This document shows positions 1-9,330 of a stretch of DNA of 64,000 nt, piece by piece (position 1 is the first letter of the stretch; every line of letters begins with the position of its first letter). The DNA is taken from NCBI RefSeq assembly GCF_000002595.2, contig NC_057009.1:4915283-4979282 (forward strand), written 5' to 3'. This stretch comes from Chlamydomonas reinhardtii. Lineage: Eukaryota > Chlorophyta > Chlorophyceae > Chlamydomonadales > Chlamydomonadaceae. A model generated the notes under the pieces. That model saw only the letters and a list, made by a program, of their open reading frames with translations. It was not told where the DNA came from and did no database searches. The translations under genes and the position numbers were made by a program.

Positions 1-3000
1 CAGGACGCACGATGCCCGCATGTTCTACTTCTACTTCCAGTCGCGTCACAATCCCGCCACTGACCCCGTGGTGCTGTGGATGACGGGTGGGTCAGGACTG
101 GGCTGGAGTCGGGCACAGGCCAGCCATGTCCGATGCCCGATGCGGTGGCACGCCGAGCTCCAGGTCACGTGCTTCTCAAATGTATCCTCGCTGACAGGTG
201 GACCGGGCTGCAGCAGCGAGATTGCTATCTTCTTCGAGAATGGTGGGTGGCACACTGGCACCACACTTAGTGGACCATCCGTCACGAGCCTCCACCCCAG
301 CGAAGCGAGCCCTTCAAGCGCCTTAACCCAGCCCCAAGCCGCGCCCTCACGCCGCCACCCACCTCACGCATTCCCACAGGCCCCTACTCCATCAATGAGG
401 ACAGGCGCACGCTGAACGAGACCACCTACGGCTGGGACACCTGTGAGCCCAAGTGTCGGGTGTCGGGTACCAGCGCTTGGGGCCCTGTCTGTGTTGCTCG
501 ACTCGTCGGCAGCACTTGTATTACTGCTCACCTGCCGACCTCTCTTTCCGCATGCAGTCCACAACATGATCTTTGTGGACCAGCCCATCGGCACGGGCTT
601 CTCTTACAGCAACGTGAGTACCGTATCTATGTTCCACGATCCTGCGAATTCGGCAGGGTTTACATGGCCACATTAACTTGACCCCAAGGCATGCAGCAAC
701 AAACCACACGCGGCTGGTTTCGCCCCCAGTTCCCACACATGCATTTTCCTAACACATATCAACACGCACAAATGTATAAACAGGACGGCCGCGACCGTGT
801 GTTTGATGAGGGGCGGGTGGGTCGGGACATGCTGGACTTCCTGTACGAGTTCTACCGGGCTCACCCCGAGGTGGCGGAGAACCCCTTCTACGTCACCGGC
901 GAGTCGTACGCGGTGAGGCCTGGTGCGCACGTGGACCCTGGTGGTGGTGGCCCCGGCTGGCGCGTGCCTCTCCGTCCGTGTGCTACTCTGGAGCCTGAAG
1001 CCTGAACCGCTGCTGACAACGCCGCACCACCGCTTCGATGTTGTATGTGCCTGCACCCACAGGGCCACTACGTGCCCGCCGTGTCCTCCGCCATTTACCG
1101 CGCCAACGAGCTGGGCACCGGCCCCATGACCATCCCCCTGGCGGGCCTGGCCATCGGCAACGGCATGACCAACCCCACGCTGCAGTTTCCCGCCTACGCT
1201 GACTTTGCTCTGGAGAACAAGCTCATCAGCCAGGGGGTGAGCCGGAGCGGCGGCTGGCGTGTGTGCACGTGTATGCGTGTATTTGTGTGTATATGCATGT
1301 GTGTGTTTGGCTGCGACGACGGCGCGGGACACTGCGACTGGGCGGGAGTGTACTACGCGTGCGTGCGTGCTCTGTGGCTGGGGAACGGCGCATTTGGAGC
1401 TCTCTGCTGTAGCAGATTGACTTCTGTGGCTTGTGGCCCTGCTGCTGCGCAGCTGCACGACAGCATCCAGTGGTGGATGCCGCTGTGCCAGTGGGGCGCT
1501 GAGTTCTGTGACACGCACCAGTGGCGCTTCGCGTGCATCATTGCCCTGGAGGTGAGCAACGTACCGGGCCGGGCCTCCCAACCCCCGTGCCCCTCGCAGT
1601 TGTTACACTTCGGATCCCAGTGCCGAGCCAACGGCCAACTGCACCATATTTATGTCCGCGGTATGCCGTCCACCTGCACTGTACTCTGCACCACCCCCAT
1701 CCCCGCGTCACCTGCCCAATCACAGGTCTGCCAGATGACCAGCTTCGAGCGCATCCTGGGCGCCAATCCCGACATCAATGTGTACGATATCACCAAGAAG
1801 TGCGACGGTGAGGCCGCCTTGCCGAGCTATACTTCAGTAAACTGCCATACGCTCTACAGGTTGCATGCGTCGCACGCATAAGGGTTGTTGCACGGCCCTC
1901 TGCAGAGCACCCTGACAGCCTTGTGGCAACCCCGAAAACCATGCACGCTCTGTCCCGCATGCATCTCAGGCCCGCTGTGCTACGACATGAGCGCCGCTGA
2001 CGACTTCCTCAACCGGCCCGAGGTCCGCAAGCAGCTGGGTGTGGGCAACCGCGAGTGGTCCGAGTGCGACATGGGTGTCAACGGCGATTTCATGGGTGCG
2101 TGCGTGCTGGGGCTAGGACAGGGGCGGGGCGGGGCTGGGTAGCGTGGGGCGGGGCCGGGGGCGGGGGCGGGGGCGGGGCGGGGTAGCGTGGGGCGGGGGC
2201 AGCGACGGGCGGGGTACCGTGGGGCGGCGCGGGACTGCGGGGAACAGCCTAACTCAGGCTTAGGATGTGGCAACCACGGCGCTAACCGTATCTGCTTTCA
2301 TATGGGACATGGGACCTCTTGGCGCCGACGACGCCCGGACGCCTGTCGCCCCTTGCTGCCCCCACCCCGCCGCGCAGGCGACTGGCTGCGCTCCTATGAC
2401 GACCTGCTGCCGGCCATGATGGAGGACGGCATCCACGTCATGATCTACGCCGGCGACCTGGACCTCATCTGCAACTGGGTCGGCAACCAGCGGTGAGTAC
2501 GACAAGACTGCAGTACAGCACCCGTGTTTGCAGGCCCGCGGTCCTGAAAGTTGCGGCTGAGGGGAGACTACCGTGTGCGCATGGCTGCTGCAACCACAAC
2601 GGGGAGGCGATGCTGACCTGTGTGTCCTGCCGCCCACCCTGTATGTGTGTGTGTGTGTGTGTGCGCGCCGCCGCCGCAGTTGGGTGGACGCGCTGCAGTG
2701 GGAGCGCTCTGGGGAGTGGCCGGCCGTGGCGCCTGTGGAGTGGGAGGTGACGGGCGCGAAGGCCGGCACTGTGCGCGAGCTGGGTACCCTGTCCTTCGTG
2801 CGCGTGTACCAGGCGGTGAGTGATTGCGCATGTGCATGTGTGTATGTACGTGTGTATGTTGGCTCTTGCCCACCTAAATACAGGTAGCAGGAATGCAGCG
2901 CATACGGCGCGGCTACTGCTTGATGGACACCGTCCCCGCCATTGCTCCTGCTGTCCCCGCGTATCCTTCCCGGAACCAACCCGCCACACCCCCCGCCAAC

Positions 3001-3435
3001 CCCAACCCACAGGGCCACATGGTGCCCATGGATCAGCCCCAGCACGCGCTGGCCATGCTCTGGCGCTTCACACGCAACCAGTCCCTCACCGCGCCGCCCG
3101 AGCAGCTCGACCCGCGCCTGAAGCAGCGCCTGGCTGCGCCGCGCCCGCAGCTGCAGACGCAGGTGCCGCACACGCACAAGGGGCAGGGAGCGCAGCAGCT
3201 GCAGTCCGCGGCGCAGCTGTCGTTTGTGAAGAAGGTGGTGGAGGCGGAGGGCCGCGCCGGCCGCAAGCGGCAGGACACCTACCGCAGCGACAAGCCCCTG
3301 GACGTGGAGCAGCAGCCTGAGGAGGAGCTTCGGCAGGAGGTAGCGGCGGTGAATGTGGTGGACGGGCAGGAAATGGGCGCGCAGAGCGTGCTGGGCCGCC
3401 ACGGTGGCCCGCAGGAGGGCGCTGCGATGGAGTGA
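1..3435 (+). CDS. Serine carboxypeptidase, family S10 (5' end outside window)
   Basis: Secretory or vacuolar-type serine carboxypeptidase, removing C-terminal residues from peptides. Exons read by eye: 1-86, 198-242, 380-442, 558-613, 784-912, 1063-1236, 1453-1551, 1726-1807, 1970-2095, 2378-2492, 2680-2815 and 3013-3435. Splicing restores the S10 oxyanion motif MTGGPGCSS across the first two exons, VDQPIGTGFSYSN, the nucleophile box GESYA (end of exon 784-912), GHYVPA, the catalytic-Asp region YAGDLDLICNWVGN and the catalytic-His box GHMVPMDQP. The triad is therefore complete. The N-terminus, including any signal peptide, lies left of the window. After the His box the last exon adds about 130 polar residues rich in Q, E and R, longer than the usual S10 tail. 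It converges on the kinase-like gene downstream. Family assignment is secure; the substrate is unknown. Confidence 0.93.
2111..2215 (+). repeat. G-rich GGGGCGGGG tract in carboxypeptidase intron
   Basis: The intron between exons 1970-2095 and 2378-2492 holds about 100 bases of imperfect GGGGCGGGGC and GGGTAGCGTGGGGC repeats, with many runs of three to five G on the sense strand. Such runs can form G-quadruplexes in DNA or RNA; no function is shown here. Confidence 0.85.
2644..2664 (+). repeat. (GT)n microsatellite in carboxypeptidase intron
   Basis: About ten GT dinucleotides lie directly before the CCGCCGCAG acceptor at 2679, inside the polypyrimidine region. Length changes here could affect the strength of that splice site. 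Confidence 0.9.
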
Positions 3436-4503
3436 TTTCTGTCTTTATCGGGTGTATATATCAAGAATGCCCACGTGGATTCGGGTGTGTGCGTGTGTTA
3501 TGCGTGCGATGGACGCACTTCGGTCTGTTGTTGTACACTCGATGTACGCATAGTTAATACGGCGCAACGATTGTACCATTAGGCGGCCTGCCTATGACCA
3601 CGCCGCTTGTTCGGCGCCTTCCACGTTGTTGTTGTTTGCGCAACTGATGATGACAGCGGATTTTATGCATTGCTGCGACTGCACCCAGCAGTATATCATA
3701 TATCACCTGTGTACAGCCCGGTTCGTGCTCTATCCCAACTGGTTCCGTCCTGCCCCTTCCAGCCTTATTCCTGCCTGCTGCTACCCAAAGGGTCGCATAA
3801 ACTGATGTTGAGAGTGAAAGACGCGCATAGCATGACCAAACGGGTTATCATTGCCGGATGGACCTCTGCAACCTACGGATAGATGCAGGGCTTCAATTGC
3901 CTCATGGGCATCGCCACACGGGCACACCCTGCCTGCCTTCGCCCATGGGCCCCCCCACACGCACGCATCATGCAAGGAAAGCAAGTTCATCGTGTTGTTC
4001 ATCCCGTCTCTGCCCGTTCTAACGCCTACCCATCCTGTGAACGTACAGTCCTGCTGCTTACACAGCAGCATAGACTACGCTTAACCATGCCAAGCACCAT
4101 ACCAGTATCTCTGGAGCCGTCCAACCTTGGAGTGTCGCCTTTGCTGGCGCGTGTGCGCAACACACCCCATCTTCAAATCATACGTACCTGTATCATGTGT
4201 CGAACGTCAATGCCATGGGATACCAATCCGCCAGCAAGCATCTACCCCATGCGGAGCGCATGCATGCGGATACCTTGGCGGATACCGTTGGTTCATTATT
4301 GTCCACGAGCACGTGTGTACCCGGCGGCGTTGCAGGACGCATAGCCACGTCTTCAATTTCCCATTCTGCCCTGCCCGAGCCCCAGGTAAGGCCGCCTCCC
4401 CTGCTTTGAGGCACGCACGTGACTTTATCTGCTTTCGTCCTGCCCTCTGTCCCCCTACCCCCTCTCCACCCCTACTGCCTTGCCCGACTGCTGTAGACAG
4501 CTG
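3436..4503. other. Convergent 3' UTR/intergenic region
   Basis: This region lies between two genes ending toward each other. No ORF here reads like protein and no repeat family was recognised. It probably holds both 3' UTRs. A minus-strand TGTAA, a candidate poly(A) signal for the kinase-like gene, lies at 4058-4062. No plus-strand TGTAA was seen for the carboxypeptidase. Confidence 0.6.
4058..4062 (-). terminator. Candidate TGTAA poly(A) signal
   Basis: TGTAA on the minus strand, about 440 bases after the stop of the kinase-like gene. TGTAA is the usual polyadenylation signal of Chlamydomonas mRNAs. Support is the pentamer and its position only. Confidence 0.35.
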
Positions 4504-6666
4504 CTAGCACCAGTCATCTGCCAGTCGCGCCAGTCGTGTGCGCAGCTGCTGCATGCTGGGCCGCTGGTTCGGCCGCAGCGCCATGAGCCCCTCCGCCACG
4601 TCGTGCAGCTCGGACAGGAAGCCCACGTCCGACTGCAGCGCCCGCCCGCCACCACCAGCCACACACGCCAGCTGCCCCAGCTGCTCGCAGGACCAGTCGC
4701 ACACGGCCGCGCCCAGCAGGTACGTGTGCGAGGCGGCGCACATCCAGTCGCGGCCGCCCAGGTCGGACAGCAGCTGCAGCTGTTCAAGCCGCGTCTCGCA
4801 GCCGTCCAGCTGCTGAAGCAGCTGCAGCGCGCCCGCCCAGCTGCGCGACTCAGCACGCGCCAGAAGCTGCTCCAGCGCGTCTGGGTAGCTCATGCGAGAG
4901 CGCGCCCAGCCCACCCACATCTCAGGCGGCGCAAACGCCGTCGTCATCATGTACGGAGACTCGGACACAGCCGCCGTCTCCAGCCCGCGCATCGCGGCGC
5001 TCGCGGTTGCCGCCGCCGCCCCGCCGCCGCCCCCCACCGCGGCCGCCTCGGCGTCCTCCTGTGCGTCCATCACGATGTGCGCAGGCAGCAGAGCCGCACC
5101 GTCCAGGTCCGTGAGCTTGATGTTGCCTGGGGAGGAAACACACACGGGCGGCGAGCGGGCCCGAGAATGTAGCGTGAGGCGCGCGGTGGTTTAGGGGCGG
5201 ACACGCCCAGCGCTTGCAATTAGGAAATACGGTAGATAGGGGCACACAGCCATCGGACCCCGCGCGCGGTTCAACCCGTATGGTGTTGCATGAATACAGA
5301 ACCCTAGTAGGCATGGCTGGCGCTTGCTGGGCCGTTCTCGCGCTAAGGAGCGAGTCAGCACTCACCGTCCTCGTCCACCAGCAGGTTGCCCGGCTTCATG
5401 TCTCCGAGCGTGATGCCGGCGGCGCTCAGCAGCTCACACACGTGGGCCCACTGCGGGAGTCGGAGGCAAGATCCGTAAGCAAGGGCAAGGTCAGGGAAGG
5501 CATCGATGGGGTTGCGGGCAGCAGGGCGGCATCAGCAGCTGGAGCCGCACACCACCAAACCCACCACCAAGCATCATCAGCAACACCACCTACCTGTGTG
5601 AGTGCTTTGACGGTCTTGGCGTACCGTTCAGGGTCGCGGTCCGCGAACAGGTTGGTCATGTAGCTCTCCAGGTTGCCGTTGGCCTGCCACGCGCTGCGTT
5701 GCAAGCAAGATGGGAAGCGCACAGAAAGCAAGAATCACTGCTCCAGGCAGGACAGCCAGGATAGAGATGGTACCGTATGTGCGTGTCTGTGAGTGCATGC
5801 AACCCCACACAGTCGCCCCCGGCGTTCACCAGAAACATACGCGCATATCGGGTGACCGCAACTGCCGGTTGCACGCACCTGTGCGTGACGAAGCGGAAGC
5901 AGCCGCTCACGCCCGCCTCCTTTTCCGACACCACCTCCACGGTCCACCCAAACTGCTCGGGGAACCAGCGCTCCAGCGCCGCCTGGCCGTGCCTGGACCG
6001 GAAGCGGCGCATCACCTCGCCGCACACGACCGCCTCACGCACGCAGGGCCGCAGCATGTCAGCGAACCACTCCGGGCTCGGGTCCGACAGCGCAGCACGC
6101 AGCTCCGCAGGCGGGAAGCGCACCGTCACGCTCTTGCGCGCCAGGGCGACCAGCGGCCTGTGCCGCTCCGCCACGAACGCAGAGGGCACGTGCTGCACCT
6201 CGCGCTGGCGCAGCCCGGTGCTGACGCCCGCCACCCACCCGGCCCGGTGCACCACGTGGCCGCCCACCAGGACCTTGACGGCACCGGCACCAGTCGCCAA
6301 CGACGAGGTCGCGCCCAGGATGGGGAAGGCCGCCTGCAGCCCTGCCGCCAGCTCCGCACCAGACACCGGCGGAGGAGGCGTGGACGTGAGCCGGGCAGGT
6401 GCTGTGAAGGGCGCAGCGCCGGCGGCGACGGCCTGGTCGCTGATGAAGCGCACCGCCGCAGGCGACATGGGGTCGGCGCTGCTGGAGGCAGCCGCGCGTG
6501 CAGGGCTGCATGCGGCTGTGGGCTCCGTGGCGGCGGCGCCGACACGGGCTGCGCCCGAGCTGTGGCGGGTGGTCACCTCGCAGCACACAATCTCAGCGGC
6601 GGCAGCGTGAGAGCCGGCCTGTGAAGGGGTAGGGAGTAAGCAAGGCACCGGCGGACAGGGCGTCAT
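4504..6666 (-). CDS. Divergent protein-kinase-like protein
   Basis: Exons recognised on the minus strand: about 6617 (or an ATG at 6666) to 5879, about 5693-5595, 5450-5366 and 5126-4504. The second-to-last exon encodes a catalytic-loop-like string, LGDMKPGNLL, where HRDLKPxN is expected. It is followed across the intron by IKLTDLDGA (DLDG in place of DFG) and by APPEMW in place of APE. Upstream, ALARK and a following E-rich helix may stand for the VAIK lysine and the alpha-C glutamate. The catalytic Asp, Lys and Asn of the loop are kept but His and Arg are not. The C-lobe is followed by LRPNQRPSMQQL, a typical kinase end (RPxxRP). The first exon is uncertain: 6666 gives an ATG in frame, but an acceptor at about 6618 could join a more distant exon. 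Activity and substrate are unknown. Confidence 0.66.
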
Positions 6667-6880
6667 AGCTAGTTCGACAGGCACGTTTTGAGCTGGCAGT
6701 GCGTGCACGATCCGCACATTCTGGAAGGCGCATATGGCTCTCTTGTAATAATGCAATCATATGGAGTTCTGGGTGCTTAGGTTTCCACTCGGCTGCCCAT
6801 GCTGGCGCTCGATGCGCCCCCCACGCACGCACGCAGCTCTGCCCAGGTTGGTTTATTTGCGGCGACTCTACCTCGCCCTG

Positions 6881-6990
6881 CACGCCCCTCTTACGCCCTG
6901 CCCTGTCCTGGCCTGCCCTCCCGCGCCCTGCCTTGCCGCGCCCTGCCCTCCCCTTCCTCCCCCCTCAGGCCCTGCCGCGCCCTGCACTCC
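6881..6990 (+). repeat. CCCTGCC-rich low-complexity tract
   Basis: Degenerate repeats of CCCTGCC/CCGCGCCCTGCC on the plus strand (GGCAGGG on the minus). It lies just upstream of the kinase-like gene on that gene's strand, so it may be promoter-proximal or 5' UTR sequence. No function can be read from it. Confidence 0.7.
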
Positions 6991-7246
6991 CGCGCCGCGC
7001 CCAGACACGGGAAGGCGGAGGCGGAGAAGGCAAGCTTTCGATGCATGGGGCAGGTGAACGGTTGAACCAGGGCCGGGGCCTTAGGGCTCAGCCCCCACAA
7101 AACTACCTAGTCCGCAGATTCCCGGTACACCGTTCCCCAGGATTTCTGTCGTCGCCCTTCTCCATTCGAATGGTTAAAACCGTGAGCACCGCGTCCTACT
7201 GACCCATTTGATAATCGTGTATGAGACCGCGCAAATGCATGTTTAG

Positions 7247-7264
7247 CTTTCGGCCGGCCGAAAG
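7247..7264. repeat. 18-bp perfect palindrome
   Basis: CTTTCGGCCGGCCGAAAG is its own reverse complement. The core TTCGGCCGGCCG recurs at about 20346-20358 without the right half. It could be a protein-binding site or the relic of an inverted repeat; nothing around it shows which. Confidence 0.8.
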
Positions 7265-9081
7265 TTAAAGATGCAGGTACACGACTAACCCGCTCGCTTG
7301 AACCATCGTCGTCATCGGGAAACAGGACTCGCTTCACTTCGTCAAGCACATCGGTTCTGGTTCTGTGATCGCTTCTAGAGCCCAACCTGAACGCGCAAAC
7401 ACGTCGACAAGCCAAGGCACGCCAGGGTTCAACACTTGAAGGAGCCGGCGCATGCGAGCATGCGTCTGGGCGCGGAAACTAGGGATGTAGCCGCAAAGGT
7501 CAAGCGTCGACGCCTGTTTCACAGGCCCCGCAACCTCAGCTGCATGCGTCCTCGTGTGAGAGGTAGGGCAACCAGCCCAGCTAGCCCCCAGGGACCGATC
7601 TGCGGCTCCATGCTACGGCCCACCCAGGCATTGCTTGCGCATCAGCCCACACAGACAGCAGCCTCACCCGCACACAGGCACTGGACGCGGGTAGCTAGCC
7701 GTCACACAGCAAGTGCCGGGAAACACCGGCCGACTGGACGCGGCCATAGTGGACGCAAGGAGACTGGCAGCACAACGGCGAGTTGCAAGCCCCAACTAAG
7801 GACCCCAGGGAACAACCTAAACAAGTGAGAGTCTGTGCACGAAGGCAAAGTGTGTGACTTGCTCGTATGTATCCAAGAACAGCATTTAACGTGGCCAAGC
7901 TCCCTTATAAGGCCAGGGCCGCGAGGGCAAAGCCCCATTGCGCCCGTACGGCGGCCCCATCGCGGGCCCCCATGCAAGCAAGGGTTGCCCCGTCCCCAAA
8001 TCCACTTTCCTCCAGCGTCTCAGCCCCGCGGCACACCACCGGCCTACTGCTTCTTTTGTAAGGTATCAGTTAGAAAGTTTCCGCCGCCAAAATCGTTCGT
8101 GGCCTGATGGAATGGGAGTTCCCGGCCTCCCTAGTCGCACCGGGCGCGCACACGGGTAGTAAGCGTGTACATCGCACCTGGCAGCGCTGGCGCCTTCTCG
8201 TAATTGCTAAGAAGCATGAAGCGCGCCAGTGCCAGCTTCACTCTTTTGTATTTGAAGATTCATCGGCTTCTCCCCTGCTGCGACCGTTAAAAGCGCTCAC
8301 GCGCATGCACTCAATAGCATGCCGCACGACTGATTCAAGCAGTCCTGACGGCAACGGGAGGGACGAAAGGCATGCATGCTTGCAGAAGGGCAGGTGGCAT
8401 ATGACTCACCGCAGCCGAAACATGAGCGCCCGCAGTTGTATGCCCCCTGCGGTGCGGTAAAGGACGAAGTGTGAAGCGTGGCGGGTTGCTGCGGTCTGGA
8501 ATCACTGTAGCGTGCCTGTTGATGACATCGTACTGGCACGCACACTTCCAGGGGTATTTGAGCATCCTGCCTCTTGTGAACTCTAACACTGTTCGGCTGT
8601 CCATTCAGTGTGTTGATATCTCGATTTCGCCTCGCCCATTGGTTGAGTTGGGCTTGGAATAAACCATTCCCCCTGCCCAGTACTCCCTCCCCCACCTGCA
8701 TGGAAAGCTCCTCGCCCTCCGGCTTGGGCAGCACTGCATCAGCATCACGGCTGGAACGGTTGGCTGTGTTGCACGGCTTTGCACGCTGTGGCCGCCCCGC
8801 AACAGCTGCTGCTCGCAGCCGTTGGGGCACCCGCTGGAGCATACTGCGCTGGATTGTTAACGCGGCCCGGCCGGAGGGGCGACCCCCATACTGCGGCGCT
8901 TTCGGCGTGCGAAACACCCGGTGGCGCGTGGGCGCGGCGCCACGCCGGTGCCACATAAATGACAGCGGAGGTCCGCATGCTTGGAACTGACGCAACGCGC
9001 CAAGAAGGCTCGGCACCTGCGCGCCCAAGATCCTCGCCGCGAATGCGCTGCCGAATCGCGTGTTGCAAGGTACGGAATCTG

Positions 9082-9086
9082 TTACA
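9082..9086 (-). terminator. Candidate TGTAA poly(A) signal of nucleotidyltransferase gene
   Basis: TGTAA on the minus strand, about 245 bases past the stop codon at 9331, a normal 3' UTR length for this kind of alga. Confidence 0.45.
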
Positions 9087-9330
9087 CATGTGCTTTGAAG
9101 GCCAAAGTTGACGAAGAAGTGGCACAGGCATTAAAGCGAGTTCCGTGTACACACGGGCCTGGGCGTACAAGTCACGACACGCCGCGCTCCAGGCAGATTG
9201 GATCAGAATTAAACATACGCCGGTCGACCCCCATCTGACAGCATCATCCTGTCTACCCCATCGGCACTTGCCATGGCAGCTCGCCTCTGAATGCATAGTC
9301 TGCAGTAAGCGCCGCATGGCTCTGCGCACA

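Larger units (their letters stand above)
6667..9330. other. Gene-poor region, no convincing coding sequence
   Basis: About 2.7 kb between two minus-strand genes. It holds a CCCTGCC-rich stretch (6881-6990), an 18-bp perfect palindrome (7247-7264) and scattered ORFs without recognisable domains. The longest, 8297-9028 minus, has mixed composition and no matching exon neighbours. Acidic stretches on the minus strand near 7330 might be a lost first exon of the kinase-like gene, but no splice join could be confirmed. The right end probably holds the 3' UTR of the nucleotidyltransferase. Confidence 0.55.

Noticed and set aside
7107-7415. Minus-strand ORF with VLDEVKRVLFPDDDDG as first exon of the kinase-like gene
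   Set aside because: It lacks an ATG and no in-phase donor/acceptor pair to 6618 could be confirmed.
8297-9028. 243-codon minus-strand ORF in gene-poor stretch
   Set aside because: No domain, mixed composition, no convincing neighbouring exons; GC-rich DNA yields such frames by chance.
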